A DNA stretch of 64,000 bases from Ascochyta rabiei. Lineage: Eukaryota > Ascomycota > Dothideomycetes > Pleosporales > Didymellaceae. Positions 12,301 through 22,128 of this stretch are shown piece after piece. The position numbers and the translations under genes were made by a program. Under the pieces are notes generated by a model. It was given only the letters and a program-made list of their open reading frames with translations, did not search any database and was not told the DNA's origin. The DNA lies in the NCBI RefSeq assembly GCF_004011695.2, contig NC_082418.1, positions 620,001 to 684,000 on the forward strand, in the 5' to 3' direction. Position 1 is the stretch's first letter. Every line of letters starts with the position of its first letter.

Positions 12301-12458
12301 ATGTGGCGAGAAATCTCACTGCGTGCAACGTACTTGAATGTGCATGTACTCGGACCTGCTTCAAACAAGCATGTGCAGTTGATCAGGTATCATTGGTCTC
12401 GTTAAGTCTACTTTACGACAAGCACGCTCAAGCAGCACCTGTCCGTGTAGTGGAATGC
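6382..12458. other. Six-kilobase region without a supportable protein gene
   Basis: Both strands hold only short ORFs (longest about 226 codons) with no recognisable motif, no clear exon chain and much Cys/Trp/Arg-rich shadow translation. Base composition resembles the neighbouring genic DNA, not the RIP-degraded DNA at the right end. It includes a CTG run (about 11606-11630) and a CGTCGC/CATCGC run (about 11780-11820). It could hold the long promoter of the stress regulator, noncoding RNAs, or decayed genes. No tRNA signature was found by eye. Confidence 0.5.
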
Positions 12459-13501
12459 CTAAGAGTCGTCGCCAATCTTCTCCAGCTTGCCAATGTCCCT
12501 CTTCTCGCCGGTCTCGCCAATGAAGCGGATTCGGTCTATGCGCGTCTTCTCGCTGTCGCCGTCACCATCCTGCACAAACAGGACGAGGCTGTAGACACTC
12601 TGGAACTTGACAAAACGCAGCTCCAGCTTTGCCGTGCCCGTCTCCTTGTCCCAATCTGACTCCTTCAACTCGATGGTCTGCGTGGCTGGGATGTCCTCTG
12701 CCTCCTCAAAGCCCAAGTTGTGCTGGCGATTGGTCCAGATGTGGATCGTCTTTGGCCGGACGGGGGTCTCGTCGTCGTCTTCGTCTACCGGCGGGTTGGA
12801 GGTGATCTGAATGGTATGAACCTTCAGGTTGGCGGTGAACGGTACGTAGAGCATGAGCTGGTTGTCGACATCGGTCTCGACCCAGTCCTTGGTATCTGCG
12901 CTGCCCTTGCCCTTGCTCAGTGAGCTCGGCTTGGACGATTCGAAGAGCGTGCGCACGCCGCCGAAGTCGCTGTCAGCGTTCAAGAGGTCCAACCCCCGAA
13001 CATCCACCTGCTCCGTGACATCTGTGTACCCTCGTGGTAGTCCTGCGCCTCTCCAGACGCCACCGCCACTTGAGCTGGCCTCTCCAAACCCTCCAGAGCC
13101 ACCGTCAGACTCGGCTTCTGCGGCTAGGCTCTTGATTGCATCGGACAGATGTTGGGGGTTGGAGCCACTGAACTTGCGTATTTGCTGATTGTTCTTGTAG
13201 ATGATGAAGGTCGGCGTGTTTGTCACGTTGTAGCTCTCGGCGATTTGCGCCTGCTTCTTCACGCTGACCTTTGCAAAGGTGACTCTGTTCGCTCGAGAGA
13301 GCTGTTGTGCAAGCTGGTCGTAGACCGGGGCGATGGCCTTGCTCGATTGGTTGTCCTCGTTGTAGACTGCACAACAAACATTAGTGACATGTGCACGCAG
13401 CGTGACGGGTGCAGTCACGTACAATTGATGACGACGATGCGCGAGGAAGAGAGCAGCTGGCTCAGCTGGGATGCCGACGACGTCTCGACACTACCGGACA
13501 T
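12459..13501 (-). CDS. Thioredoxin-fold plus PITH domain protein (TXNL1-like)
   Basis: Exons 13501-13423 and 13366-12459 (intron GTACGT..TGCAG, 56 nt) give 328 aa. Residues 1-105 form a thioredoxin fold (VVINFYNEDNQSSKAIAP, then the cis-Pro region NTPTFIIYKNNQ). A Gly/Ser linker follows, then a PITH domain (about 130-315) with LMLYVPFTANLKVHTIQI, which in TXNL1 docks on the 26S proteasome. Oddity: the CxxC catalytic pair expected just before KAIAP is replaced by NQSS, so the fold is probably redox-inactive. It is divergent from the TUG/UBX gene, itself a ubiquitin-system protein, with about 420 bp between the two starts. Confidence 0.9.
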
Positions 13502-13721
13502 GTTTGCGAATGTAAGGTGTTTGCTGTGTGTACAGACGCGGCGACTGGAAGAAGGTATAGTGGGGCTGTAAGCTGGCCCCGCGAAGCTCGGTGACGCTAT
13601 GCAGGCGGCAATCAGACGCGACCTTCGAGAACATTCACCGCCTAGCAGCACAAGGCCGCCAGTCGTCGTACATTGACAGACGCAAGACTCGCCTCCTCCA
13701 CCCGTGCCAAACAGCCAGCCT

Positions 13722-13925
13722 ATGGCAGGACCCGGCAACCTTTACTTCAACTTCGCCGAAGCCAAGTTCATACACACCATCTCTCTCCTCCTCGTCATCC
13801 AACGCTGCGACGCGACTAGGAGAGCACACAAGGCGGACTGCTGGTACTCGCGTGTTGTCCTGATCGCCAACGTTCCCCTCGCTGTTCTCGTCTCCTACGC
13901 ACTCGTCAGACTGTTTCGAGCATAA
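13722..13925 (+). CDS. 67-codon ORF overlapping the TUG start codon (uORF or small membrane protein)
   Basis: The ATG at 13722 opens 67 codons ending in TAA at 13923-13925; the final A is the first base of the next gene's ATG (TAATG). The peptide begins MAGPGNLYFNFAEAKF and ends with a hydrophobic stretch (VVLIANVPLAVLVSYALVRL) that could span a membrane. It is out of frame with the next gene. It may be a translated upstream ORF that lowers TUG expression, or a small protein translated with TUG by termination-reinitiation. I recognise no family. Reality as a protein is inferred only from length, hydrophobic pattern and position. Confidence 0.4.
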   Translation: MAGPGNLYFNFAEAKFIHTISLLLVIQRCDATRRAHKADCWYSRVVLIANVPLAVLVSYALVRLFRA

Positions 13926-15598
13926 TGTCTCACGTCGTTGTAACCAACTCGTTCGCCAAGACGGTCAAGATCCCCACTTCGCCTGTGAAGTACTTGACCG
14001 AAGTACGAGACGAGGCTTGTCAAAAGTTTGGAGTCAGTAAGGATCAGTTCACGTTGAAGTAGGTGTGCAATAGAGCGTCGTGGAAGCTGGCAGCTAATCA
14101 GCGTCCAAGGTACAACAACAAGCCCATCTCCCTCTCACAGCAAATACGCCTCGCAAATCTACCGCAGGGCGCACGACTCGAGCTCGTACAAGCATCGCGA
14201 TCACCCACCGTTGTGTCAGTCGCCCTCCAACTGCCAAAGTCTCGCCTTACGCAGAAGTTTGCAAACAACACCTCCCTGTGGGAGATCCTACGATATTTCG
14301 AGAGCGGCGATGGGGCGAACTACAACTTTACACAACGCGCCGTACCTGAGATGAGCGGTGCATCAGGCTCTGGGAGGTTGTGCTACGAGATGCCTGTCAT
14401 CACAGTAATGCCTGGCCACAAGGAGCAGTCGTCTTTCGTTGGGTTGCAGCAGACGCTCAGTCAGCTTGGGTTCGACAGTGGATCAGCGCTGTTAAAGTTG
14501 TCATTCAAGAACACTGGGACACCACTAGAAGAGGCTATGAGCCAGATATCACAGTACTTCAAACCCGACGATCCTGCTTCAACTGGTGCTCCAGGTGCTC
14601 ATGCTGCAACCTCCGCTCAGGCCGGGTCAGTGCCCAATCCAGGTGCTGCAGCTTCAGATGCAACGACAACCGTGGCAGGAGAGACGATCAGAAACGATGA
14701 GCCAGACACAGAGTCTATGGACGTGGACACACAGCCGGTAGCGCAGCCAGCGCCTGAACCTGTTGTGTCTGAACTGAACAACGCGTCTGTGGATGGCATC
14801 AACACATCTCCAGCGGCAGCGTTGGCAGCGGCGACATCCACAGCAGCCTCAGAGCCACCACAAGCTCCAGCAACAGCTCCATCTCAGTCTATAGGGCCTA
14901 TATCATCCTCTGACCAACCTCGCAACATCCAGGTCTTTTCAGCATCCTCGTCGGCGACACCTCAAGCAGCACGCAATGCCTTCAACGAGTCTGACTATCA
15001 GCCCACCATTGAGCACGCCAAGATCCACCAAAACCAGCTCTCCAACCGCACACGCAACCAGCGCCTGCTATCCGACAAGGAACTTGAAGAGCAAGAGAAA
15101 GAACGACAAGCTAGAGTTGCTGCTACCACTGACAAACCTCACTCACTCCGCATACGCCTTCCCGATGGCTCACTTGTGCAAATGAACCTCACCAAGGCCG
15201 ACACTGCGGCCATCCTCTACGACTTCGTAATGTCTTTCCTAGAGAAGAAAAACGAGCCTTTCGAACTCAAGTACACAGGCCCCACAGGGCGTCTTATCCT
15301 TATCGCAAAAGACCAGAAGCGGTTGATACAGGATCTACGGTTCTCGACGAACGAGCTTGTTACGTTCCAGTGGGCGGAGGGTGCGAGTGCAGAGGCAAGA
15401 GCGTCCAGAAAGACGTTGGCACAGGAGTGGCAGGCGAAAGCGCAGACTCTCAAGGTCGAGGAGCCGGTGCGGGAGGAGCCAAAGGCTCAGCCCAAGGGGC
15501 AAACGGTCGCCGAGGGAAAGAGGAAGGCAATGAGTAGTGAGGACAAGGAGAGCAAGTTAAAGAACATATTGGGGAAGGGCCTGTTCAAGAGGAAGTAG
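13925..15598 (+). CDS. TUG/ASPL-type UBX protein, Cdc48 cofactor (Ubx4-like)
   Basis: Exons 13925-14058 and 14110-15598 (intron GTAGGT..CCAAG, 51 nt) give 540 aa. The N-terminus is the TUG ubiquitin-like domain (MSHVVVTNSFAKTVKIPTSP, then KYNNKPISLSQQIRLANLPQ across the splice). The middle is long, Ala/Pro/Ser/Thr-rich and probably disordered. A UBX domain lies near residues 370-450 (HSLRIRLPDGSLVQMNL, FELKYTGPTGRLI), followed by a Lys/Glu-rich tail. The family (yeast Ubx4, human ASPSCR1/TUG) binds Cdc48/p97 and adjusts its activity in ER-associated degradation and membrane traffic. The upstream 67-codon ORF overlaps the start by one base, so translation may depend on reinitiation or leaky scanning. 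Confidence 0.93.
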
Positions 15599-15743
15599 GA
15601 CGTGTTTCAAAGCGACTACTGTGTTTGTAACGAAGCATTGTCACGGAGTACGAGTGAGCGACTTTTATTTTTTTTTCGTTCTTTGGGTATGTAATTCGTT
15701 TGGTAGCCAGTAAATACACGTCAACGATAAACCACCATCGAAC

Positions 15744-15744
<1 letters not shown>

Positions 15745-15776
<32 letters not shown>
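15745..15776. repeat. Poly(A) run of about 32 bases
   Basis: An uninterrupted A run on the + strand about 145 bp after the TUG stop, preceded by a T-rich run (about 15665-15677). It could be a decayed retroposed tail or slippage; nothing retroposon-like was recognised upstream. Confidence 0.9.
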
Positions 15777-15779
<3 letters not shown>

Positions 15780-17074
15780 ATCTACTCGCGTTGCGGAAGT
15801 GCACATTGCAGGAGTCACGACATCTGCATGTAGTGTTCATCACCAAGACATGCCACCCCCATCATGCAAACATGACCAAGCATCCATCTACAGCCATCCA
15901 CCACACCACACACTCTCACTGAAGAGACCCAGCGATCTGGAATCAGCTATATTCCCTTTACGCCACAATGCCAGAACAAGTCTTCGCAATCTCTCCTCAA
16001 AACAAGGCGCCGTGATGTTTTCTGTGGTAGTAGTGTTGGCTTCTCCACGCCTGGTCATGATCGTAACAACGACGAAAGATTGCAGTGATCTCTGATTTTC
16101 GATAGCGCGCACAAGTGCTCGAATCGAAACAACACATGTTGATGGATTAATTCAACGTGCGTTTTTAACACGTGCTAGCTACCCATCGGCTCTTACCTGC
16201 GAAAGATATGCGCGTAGATTGGAATTGTGCTTCGTGACCTTGCGCCACCACGTCATGTGGATATAATCGATATCCAGGATGGAGACGTAGTACAGGGCCA
16301 GCGTATTTTGTATAAAGACGGAGAAAACATAGGTGAAAGCAAATACTATAATTTGAATTTGAATTGTCACTGAACTTTTCTACGTATATGATGCTCGGAC
16401 TATTAGTTGACATGATTTGCTACGTCATCGAATTGGAAGATTCTGCTTTCAAGTCGTACTCAAAGCTGGGACAATAGTGTACTAGGGATGGCTGTAACGA
16501 GTAGTGTACGTTACAGGAGATAACGAGATGTATACAGTGTGCCTCCGGGAAAGGAGGGGACGTGGAAAGGGGTTGCATGAGAGTCCGAACCTGACTGACC
16601 GTACTGCATAGACACACTTGTCCAAGACCTGGACTGAGCACCTACGTTCTGCAAGTCTGCAATCGAGGTGCGAGGGCGGACTTTACATGATGTAGACGAC
16701 GCTAGACATGGCAATTTACATTGCATGTGAAGATGCATGCGTCAAACGTGCTAGAACGTGCTGTCGGTGGCGCTAGGTCAAGGCGTGTGGCGTTGTTCAG
16801 ATCGAGGGTCTAGAAGCGTGTACGATGGGTGGGCTTCGAAGGCGTGGTGCTCGGGACCACAGTCTCTTCGGAAGGCTTGGAACTATAGTCGAGTTTCCAG
16901 GTCAGCAGAGTCAAATAAGAGAAGAGTATCGAGGTGTATTACATTTCGCTAGCAATGAGCAAACGCGAGGATTACGAACAAACGAAGTGATAAAGTGTCT
17001 AGGGCAGTGCTGGCATGCTAAATTGACTGAAGACACGCGGCTCCATCATATTATATGGTAACGTGTCGCAGCAA
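15777..17074. other. Intergenic, no gene seen
   Basis: About 1.3 kb between the 3' ends of two convergent genes (TUG and PRP39). Somewhat AT-richer than its surroundings; no ORF with a recognisable family and no repeat. Confidence 0.5.
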
Positions 17075-19114
17075 TCACTTGCGTTGACGCTTGTTTGCTG
17101 CGTTGTGAGGCTGCTTCTTCCGTTTCGAGGGATGGGATGGGGAGGGATCGCTTGAAGCAGATGATACATACCCGTTGACCTCTTTATCCAGCTTAATGTA
17201 TTCCTCCGCAGCATCCTTGCCTCCACGATTGAGCAGGAAGGCCATGTAAAAGTGTGACAGCTGCTTCGATGCTTCTGGTGAGAGGCGTCCTTTGGCGAGC
17301 ACCAGATCGTGCACCGCTTTGACCCGCTTGTGAGCCTCTTCCTGGTCAGAAGAAGGCTGGTCGATCTCAAACTGCAGGTATTTGTGCCAGAAATCCCTCG
17401 AATCCAAGAACTTCTGATGCTTGTCCTTGAAGGCCTGGCGGGCCTCGTCTACCGCACCCTTGCACTGCCACAGGATGCGTGCTTGCTCGCCAACCAGAAC
17501 ACCACCAACCTGATTGTTGCGTTGGCCAATGTACTCCTCGAGAACCTTTACGGCCTCGTCGTTGCCCTCGTGCCTTCGCACCAGACCAGCAAGGGAGACA
17601 ATGGTCTCAACGTGTTCTGGGGCTTGCTCGAGCATGGCTGTATGGATCTCACGGGCGACTGAGATGCGACCGAGCTTCTCTTCGAAACGTGCCCAATTGA
17701 GGCGGATGGTGGGGGCCTCGATAGGCACGAATATGCAGCTGGCTCTCATATAAATGATGCGCGCATTCTCTTCCTTTCCTTGGGAGAACATCCATCGTGC
17801 GTATCGCAGCCAGAACTCGTCGTAGAGCGCACAGGCAACCAAGCAACGCTCGTACAAGAACGACGTGCGCTCGAAGTCGCCCTGCTTTTCTTCATAATCG
17901 AGATACTTGCGCCAGTTGTCGAGTTCAGCATCTTCGAGCTCCGTGATGTGGAAGTATGCACGCTTGATGGCCTGCTCGAAGTTCCAGCGATTTTGGACAT
18001 CTTGCTGCGTGCGCGAGTACGACTCGTAGTAGTATGCGTGAATCTTCTCGCGAAGCTGTCGCTCAAGCTCTAGAGGAGCCTTCTCGGGGTATCCTTGATT
18101 CTCTAATTGGATTGCGTTCTTGATGGTCTCGAGAGTCTCAGGCTCGGCAAGGTCTTCGATTGGTCGCGTACCGATTAGGGCGGTAAATTTCTCGTAGTAG
18201 CGGGAGAACTGGTAGATAGGAAGGAGTAAGACACGGCTGTAGATCTTTGTAGCATTTGCAGGCTCCTGCACCCGCTCTTCGAATTCGATGTACTTGTCCC
18301 AGAAAGGGTGACTCTGGAAGTCAAGGCCGACGAAGTGGGCTCCTCGCTCGAAAAGTCTAAAACGTCAGTATCGTTAAGTCGAGACGGGAAAAGGGTGGGA
18401 GGAGGAAGAGGAGTTGAGCTTGCAGAGAGGGTTCAGAGTTCCCAAAGAAACCAGACCGTTGACTTTCAAACGTCTCGAGGATGCGCAATGAACTTGACGC
18501 AATGCAACAGGTGCGGTGAGGGACGAAGTAGCGCAAGAAGCGGCATGAAGCGGCACTAGATCAGACCTGAACGCGCATCGCCAACCCACAAGGTGCTTGC
18601 TGCTGGCTATGGGCTGATTTGAGTCTCAGAACCGAGGAAGAAAGGCAGGACTTACTCTCGAATGATATCGTTGTCGTGGCATGTATCCATCTTGAAGGTG
18701 CAGTAGTTGGCCCACAGATCAACGGAGGTGGTGATGGCGCACACACCACGCTCGTACACCATCTCCGCGGTTTCCGTGCCTCCTATCGCGAATTCAAGAT
18801 CGGCGTACTTCTTCCAGTACCCAAAGAAAAGCGGAAACTTTTGGAGGAAGCAGTCGTAGACATTGCGCACGAGTTCAATCGCGGAAGGACTCGAGTTACG
18901 GGTGACGCCGCCCTCGAGCTCAGAGGCGCGAGTGACGATTGCCTCCCATCTGTCGAACTCATCTTCGTTCTCGACCTGTGGGCTGTCAGTATGCACTGAA
19001 GCGAACGTGCAGCTTCCAACGCACCACTGCGCTGAGGAGCTTCCTAATCTCAGGTGCAGCCTCCTCTCCCGTGTACTCGACAAGCGCAATGGCACCGCGC
19101 CCAGTAGGCAACAT
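17075..19114 (-). CDS. PRP39: Prp39, U1 snRNP splicing factor (HAT repeats)
   Basis: Three exons, 19114-19025, 18975-18656 and 18356-17075, give 563 aa. Introns start GTGCGT and GTAAGT, with acceptors CACAG and TTAG. Half-a-TPR (HAT) repeats run through the protein: WKKYADLEFAIG, LWANYCTFKM, WDKYIEFEERV, NWRKYLDYEEKQ, FWLRYARWMFSQG and FWHKYLQFEID. The tail is basic (SKRKKQ..NKRQRK), a likely nuclear signal. Prp39 helps the U1 snRNP bind the 5' splice site; in yeast it pairs with Prp42, in most filamentous fungi it probably dimerises. Length is in the family range. The start is the first ATG giving an uninterrupted spliced frame. GGT follows about 380 bp upstream on the same strand. Confidence 0.93.
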
Positions 19115-19490
19115 TGTCGCGTTTGATGGTGTTTCTGTGACTGTGTCGATGCCCTGGTCTTAAGGCGATGAGTGCGACAAGCGGACGTGCGTCGAGAAAG
19201 TGCGAGGTGGTGGTTGTAGAAGGCGAGACCGCGATGAACTAAGGATTAGCTTGAGCGCGGAGCTTCGGTGGTCCACTTTTGATAGCCTCACTCGCTTACG
19301 TGATCGATGCTTCACTGCGAGCGCGAGTCCACAGGTGCTCTGTTCGTTCTCACCAGGGTTCAAATTACTCATGTATACGTCTAATGATGAACAGGAGTGT
19401 TATCTGCAGTAGCGATAGCGTTTGTCTGATGATTGTCTTATTCACTGGCGAATTTGGGAACTCTGTTGCTGCAGCTCCAACAACATGCAT

Positions 19491-21292
19491 CTAAACAACG
19501 AACCCACCGCTGTTCTTTTGTCTCGGCTCACCAGCCGCCTCGAACGTACCGTTGCTCAACCTCCTCAGCCCTTGCGCTGTGCTTCCTGCTGCGGCCCATG
19601 TCACGTTTGCGCCCAATGCTTTCAAGAATGCCGTTGTGCCGTTGTTGAACGTTGGCTCAAAACTGACCTGCGCCGGTACGAGTTGATCGTGGATTCTTGG
19701 CTGGGCCAGCGCTTCTGCGGTTGTAAGATTGCCATCGAGGATGTGAATCAGGTTCTGAAGTGTTGCAGTGATGATACGGCTCCCGCCAGCTGCACCGATA
19801 GCAACGTAAAAAGCGTTTGCAAGTGTGGAGTTGAGGTGTTCGACGATTACAGGAGAGATGGAAGACAGAGGGCGTTTGCCGGGGCGGATGAAGTTTGCTG
19901 GGCTGGGGATGTAGCCGAATGCGTTCGTTGTGTTGGGAATCGAGAAATCGTTCATCTCGTTGTTCATTATGACACCCGTCTCCGGGACTACAAGTTTGCT
20001 GCCAAACAGCAGGTTGACTGTTGTTGTAAGCGTAATGGCAAGACCGTCCTTGTCAGCGGCTACGATGTGCGACGTGCCTGGTGTTTCGAGGGACTCGAGG
20101 CCTTTGGGGTCGTAGTAAGACACGTTGAAAGTTTGAGTGTCGCTGATCTTGGAACGCACTTCTGCTGCAGTGGAGGCAGAGATCATTTTCTCTTGGTACT
20201 CGTCAATGCCTTCCAAGAACAGCGGGTCCCCGAGCTCAGCACGCATGCCGTAAGCGAATTTCATGGCTTCATCGAGGCGGTGGGTGGTAAGGTTGATAGC
20301 GGCTGGGTCACCGAAACCGGAGTAACCTTCTACAATCTTGAGCGCGGAGAGGGCCACTTCGCCGCCACTGGGCGCACTACAAGCTGTGAGCTTGTAGTCG
20401 TGGTACGTGATGGTCGACGGCTTGCGGATAGCGACTGTGTAGTTCTTGAGGTCTTCGAGGGTCATAGTGCCATTCTTGGCCCGTAGAGCGTTGATTGTGA
20501 ACTCTGCCAGGGGACCTTCGTAGAAAGCATCGGGACCTTGGTTGGCAATGGTCTCGAGAGTGTCTGCGTAGCGCTTCCGCGTGATGGTTTCATTTAGTTG
20601 AACAATGCGACCCTTAGGAGCAAAGTCGATAGCCCATTCCGGATCGTTGAGCAGAAAGTTGGTCGTTGCGTTCATGCTTGCGGTCGCGGACTTGATGTAG
20701 CTGACCAGATCCTCGTTGACACGCCATCCTTCACGGGCAACTTTGACCGCTGGCTTGAGAACGGTCGCCCAGGGCAGCTTGCCGTACTTTTCGTGAAGGT
20801 GCTGCAGACCGCGGACCTCGCCAGGTACTCCGGAAGCGAGACCACCGTTGATGCTGGCGTCCTCGTTGTCCTTGTACATGTCTTCGAAAGCAGCAGCTGG
20901 CGCTGTCTCACGGAAGTCGATAAACTCGTAGGTGCCATTGGGTGCTCGCACAAGCATAAAGCCTCCGCCTCCAAGACCTGCAAGCTGTGAGTGTTCCGGA
21001 CATGTGTGTGAAGTAGCAGAGCTCGCTACTTGCAAAACATACCCGAATGATACATGCCAATGACTCCCACACAAGCTACAGTGCCGACCATGGCATCTGC
21101 AGCATTGCCGCCCTGCTTCAACAACTTCACTCCGATGTGGCTGCAGACATCGCTTTCTGAAGCTACAGCGCCCAATTCGCCATGCTTGATCACAGGCGGC
21201 GTAGGATAGCCTGATGGAACCGGGTTTCCAAGCACCGACTGCAGCGTCAACAAGCCGGTCAAGCACCGCGATAACATTGCACTGCGCGACAT
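19491..21292 (-). CDS. Gamma-glutamyltransferase (gamma-glutamyltranspeptidase)
   Basis: Exons 21292-21043 and 20977-19491 (intron GTATGT..TGCAG, 65 nt) give 578 aa. MSRSAMLSRCLTGLLTLQSVLG looks like a signal peptide or membrane anchor. Conserved blocks follow: KQGGNAADAMVGTVACVGV, SGLGGGGFMLVR across the splice, FIDFRETAP, GVPGEVRGL, and GTSHIVAADKDG, whose Thr (about residue 382) should be the autoprocessing nucleophile. MNNEMNDFSIP and AIGAAGGSRII also match. It cleaves gamma-glutamyl bonds of glutathione and conjugates, in yeast at the vacuole. The first-exon frame continues upstream to another Met (21346), but the shorter start leaves the better signal peptide. Divergent from MSH3. Confidence 0.95.
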
Positions 21293-22128
21293 GTTGATAC
21301 TTTCGTGACAGAAGGAAGACACAAGCCCAGCAAGGACGGGAGCCATTGGGCCTGACTACCACTTAAAGCACCGACAGCCAGTAAGCCTAATATTCGCTGC
21401 GCAATGACCATCACTGCCCTCACCGCTTTGGGAAGAAGCTTGCCTGTTGGGGAAGCTGCAAAGGACCTCCGCATTCGGAGAGGGTGGATCGATACGCAAT
21501 CGTAGAAGGGATCGCGACATGATGGTCATTGCTCTTTAGTCATGGAGCGTGAAGAAGATAGCACGCTGGTGACAATGGCCCTTGCTTTCCTTGAGGCTTG
21601 AGGTCTGCTGATAAGAGATAGGCGAAATAGCCGGATTGACAGCTTGGTTGTGTAACCTCCCTCGTGTGTTGCCTGGACAGCGGGCTACAAACATACAAAC
21701 TCACTGAATTTTGGAAGCCTTTCAAGTCAACTTGACAGTTTTGACTTGGAAAGTACCAGGTTACTATGTCCTGTTTTCGTCTGCAGCGTGTGGCCCTCGG
21801 AGCTTGTGTCCAAGACTACCTATCGTTCTCCTTGCGTCGGCGACTCGCTCCAGGCTGTTCTTTGTGCTGAGGTTTATGCAGCTGCAGGCTGGCGAGTGCC
21901 GCCTTCGTCAGTGGAGCTGAGGTCGGGCTTAAGGGAGGGTATGTTGGCAGGATACAATTATAGTCGAGGCGATTTAGTGTATTGCGCAGACACTAGAGAC
22001 TATCTGGGCCTAGATAGGTGCGAGGGAGTGATTGTAGTTCCAACGTGACACCGTGATTTGGAGCGCGTGTCGTATCATCGACGCGTCCGCAACTGCGAAC
22101 TTGCTACACCAATCCACGTCAAACACCA
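21293..22128. promoter_or_regulatory. Divergent promoter region of GGT and MSH3
   Basis: An 836-bp gap between two head-to-head genes, with no ORF of recognisable family. An MCB-like ACGCGT lies 43 bp before the MSH3 start (listed separately). Confidence 0.5.
22081..22086. promoter_or_regulatory. MluI cell-cycle box (ACGCGT) upstream of MSH3
   Basis: The palindrome ACGCGT, the binding core of the G1/S factor MBF (Mbp1/Swi6), lies close to the MSH3 ATG. In yeast many replication and repair genes, including other MSH genes, use such boxes. One copy could be chance. Confidence 0.4.
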
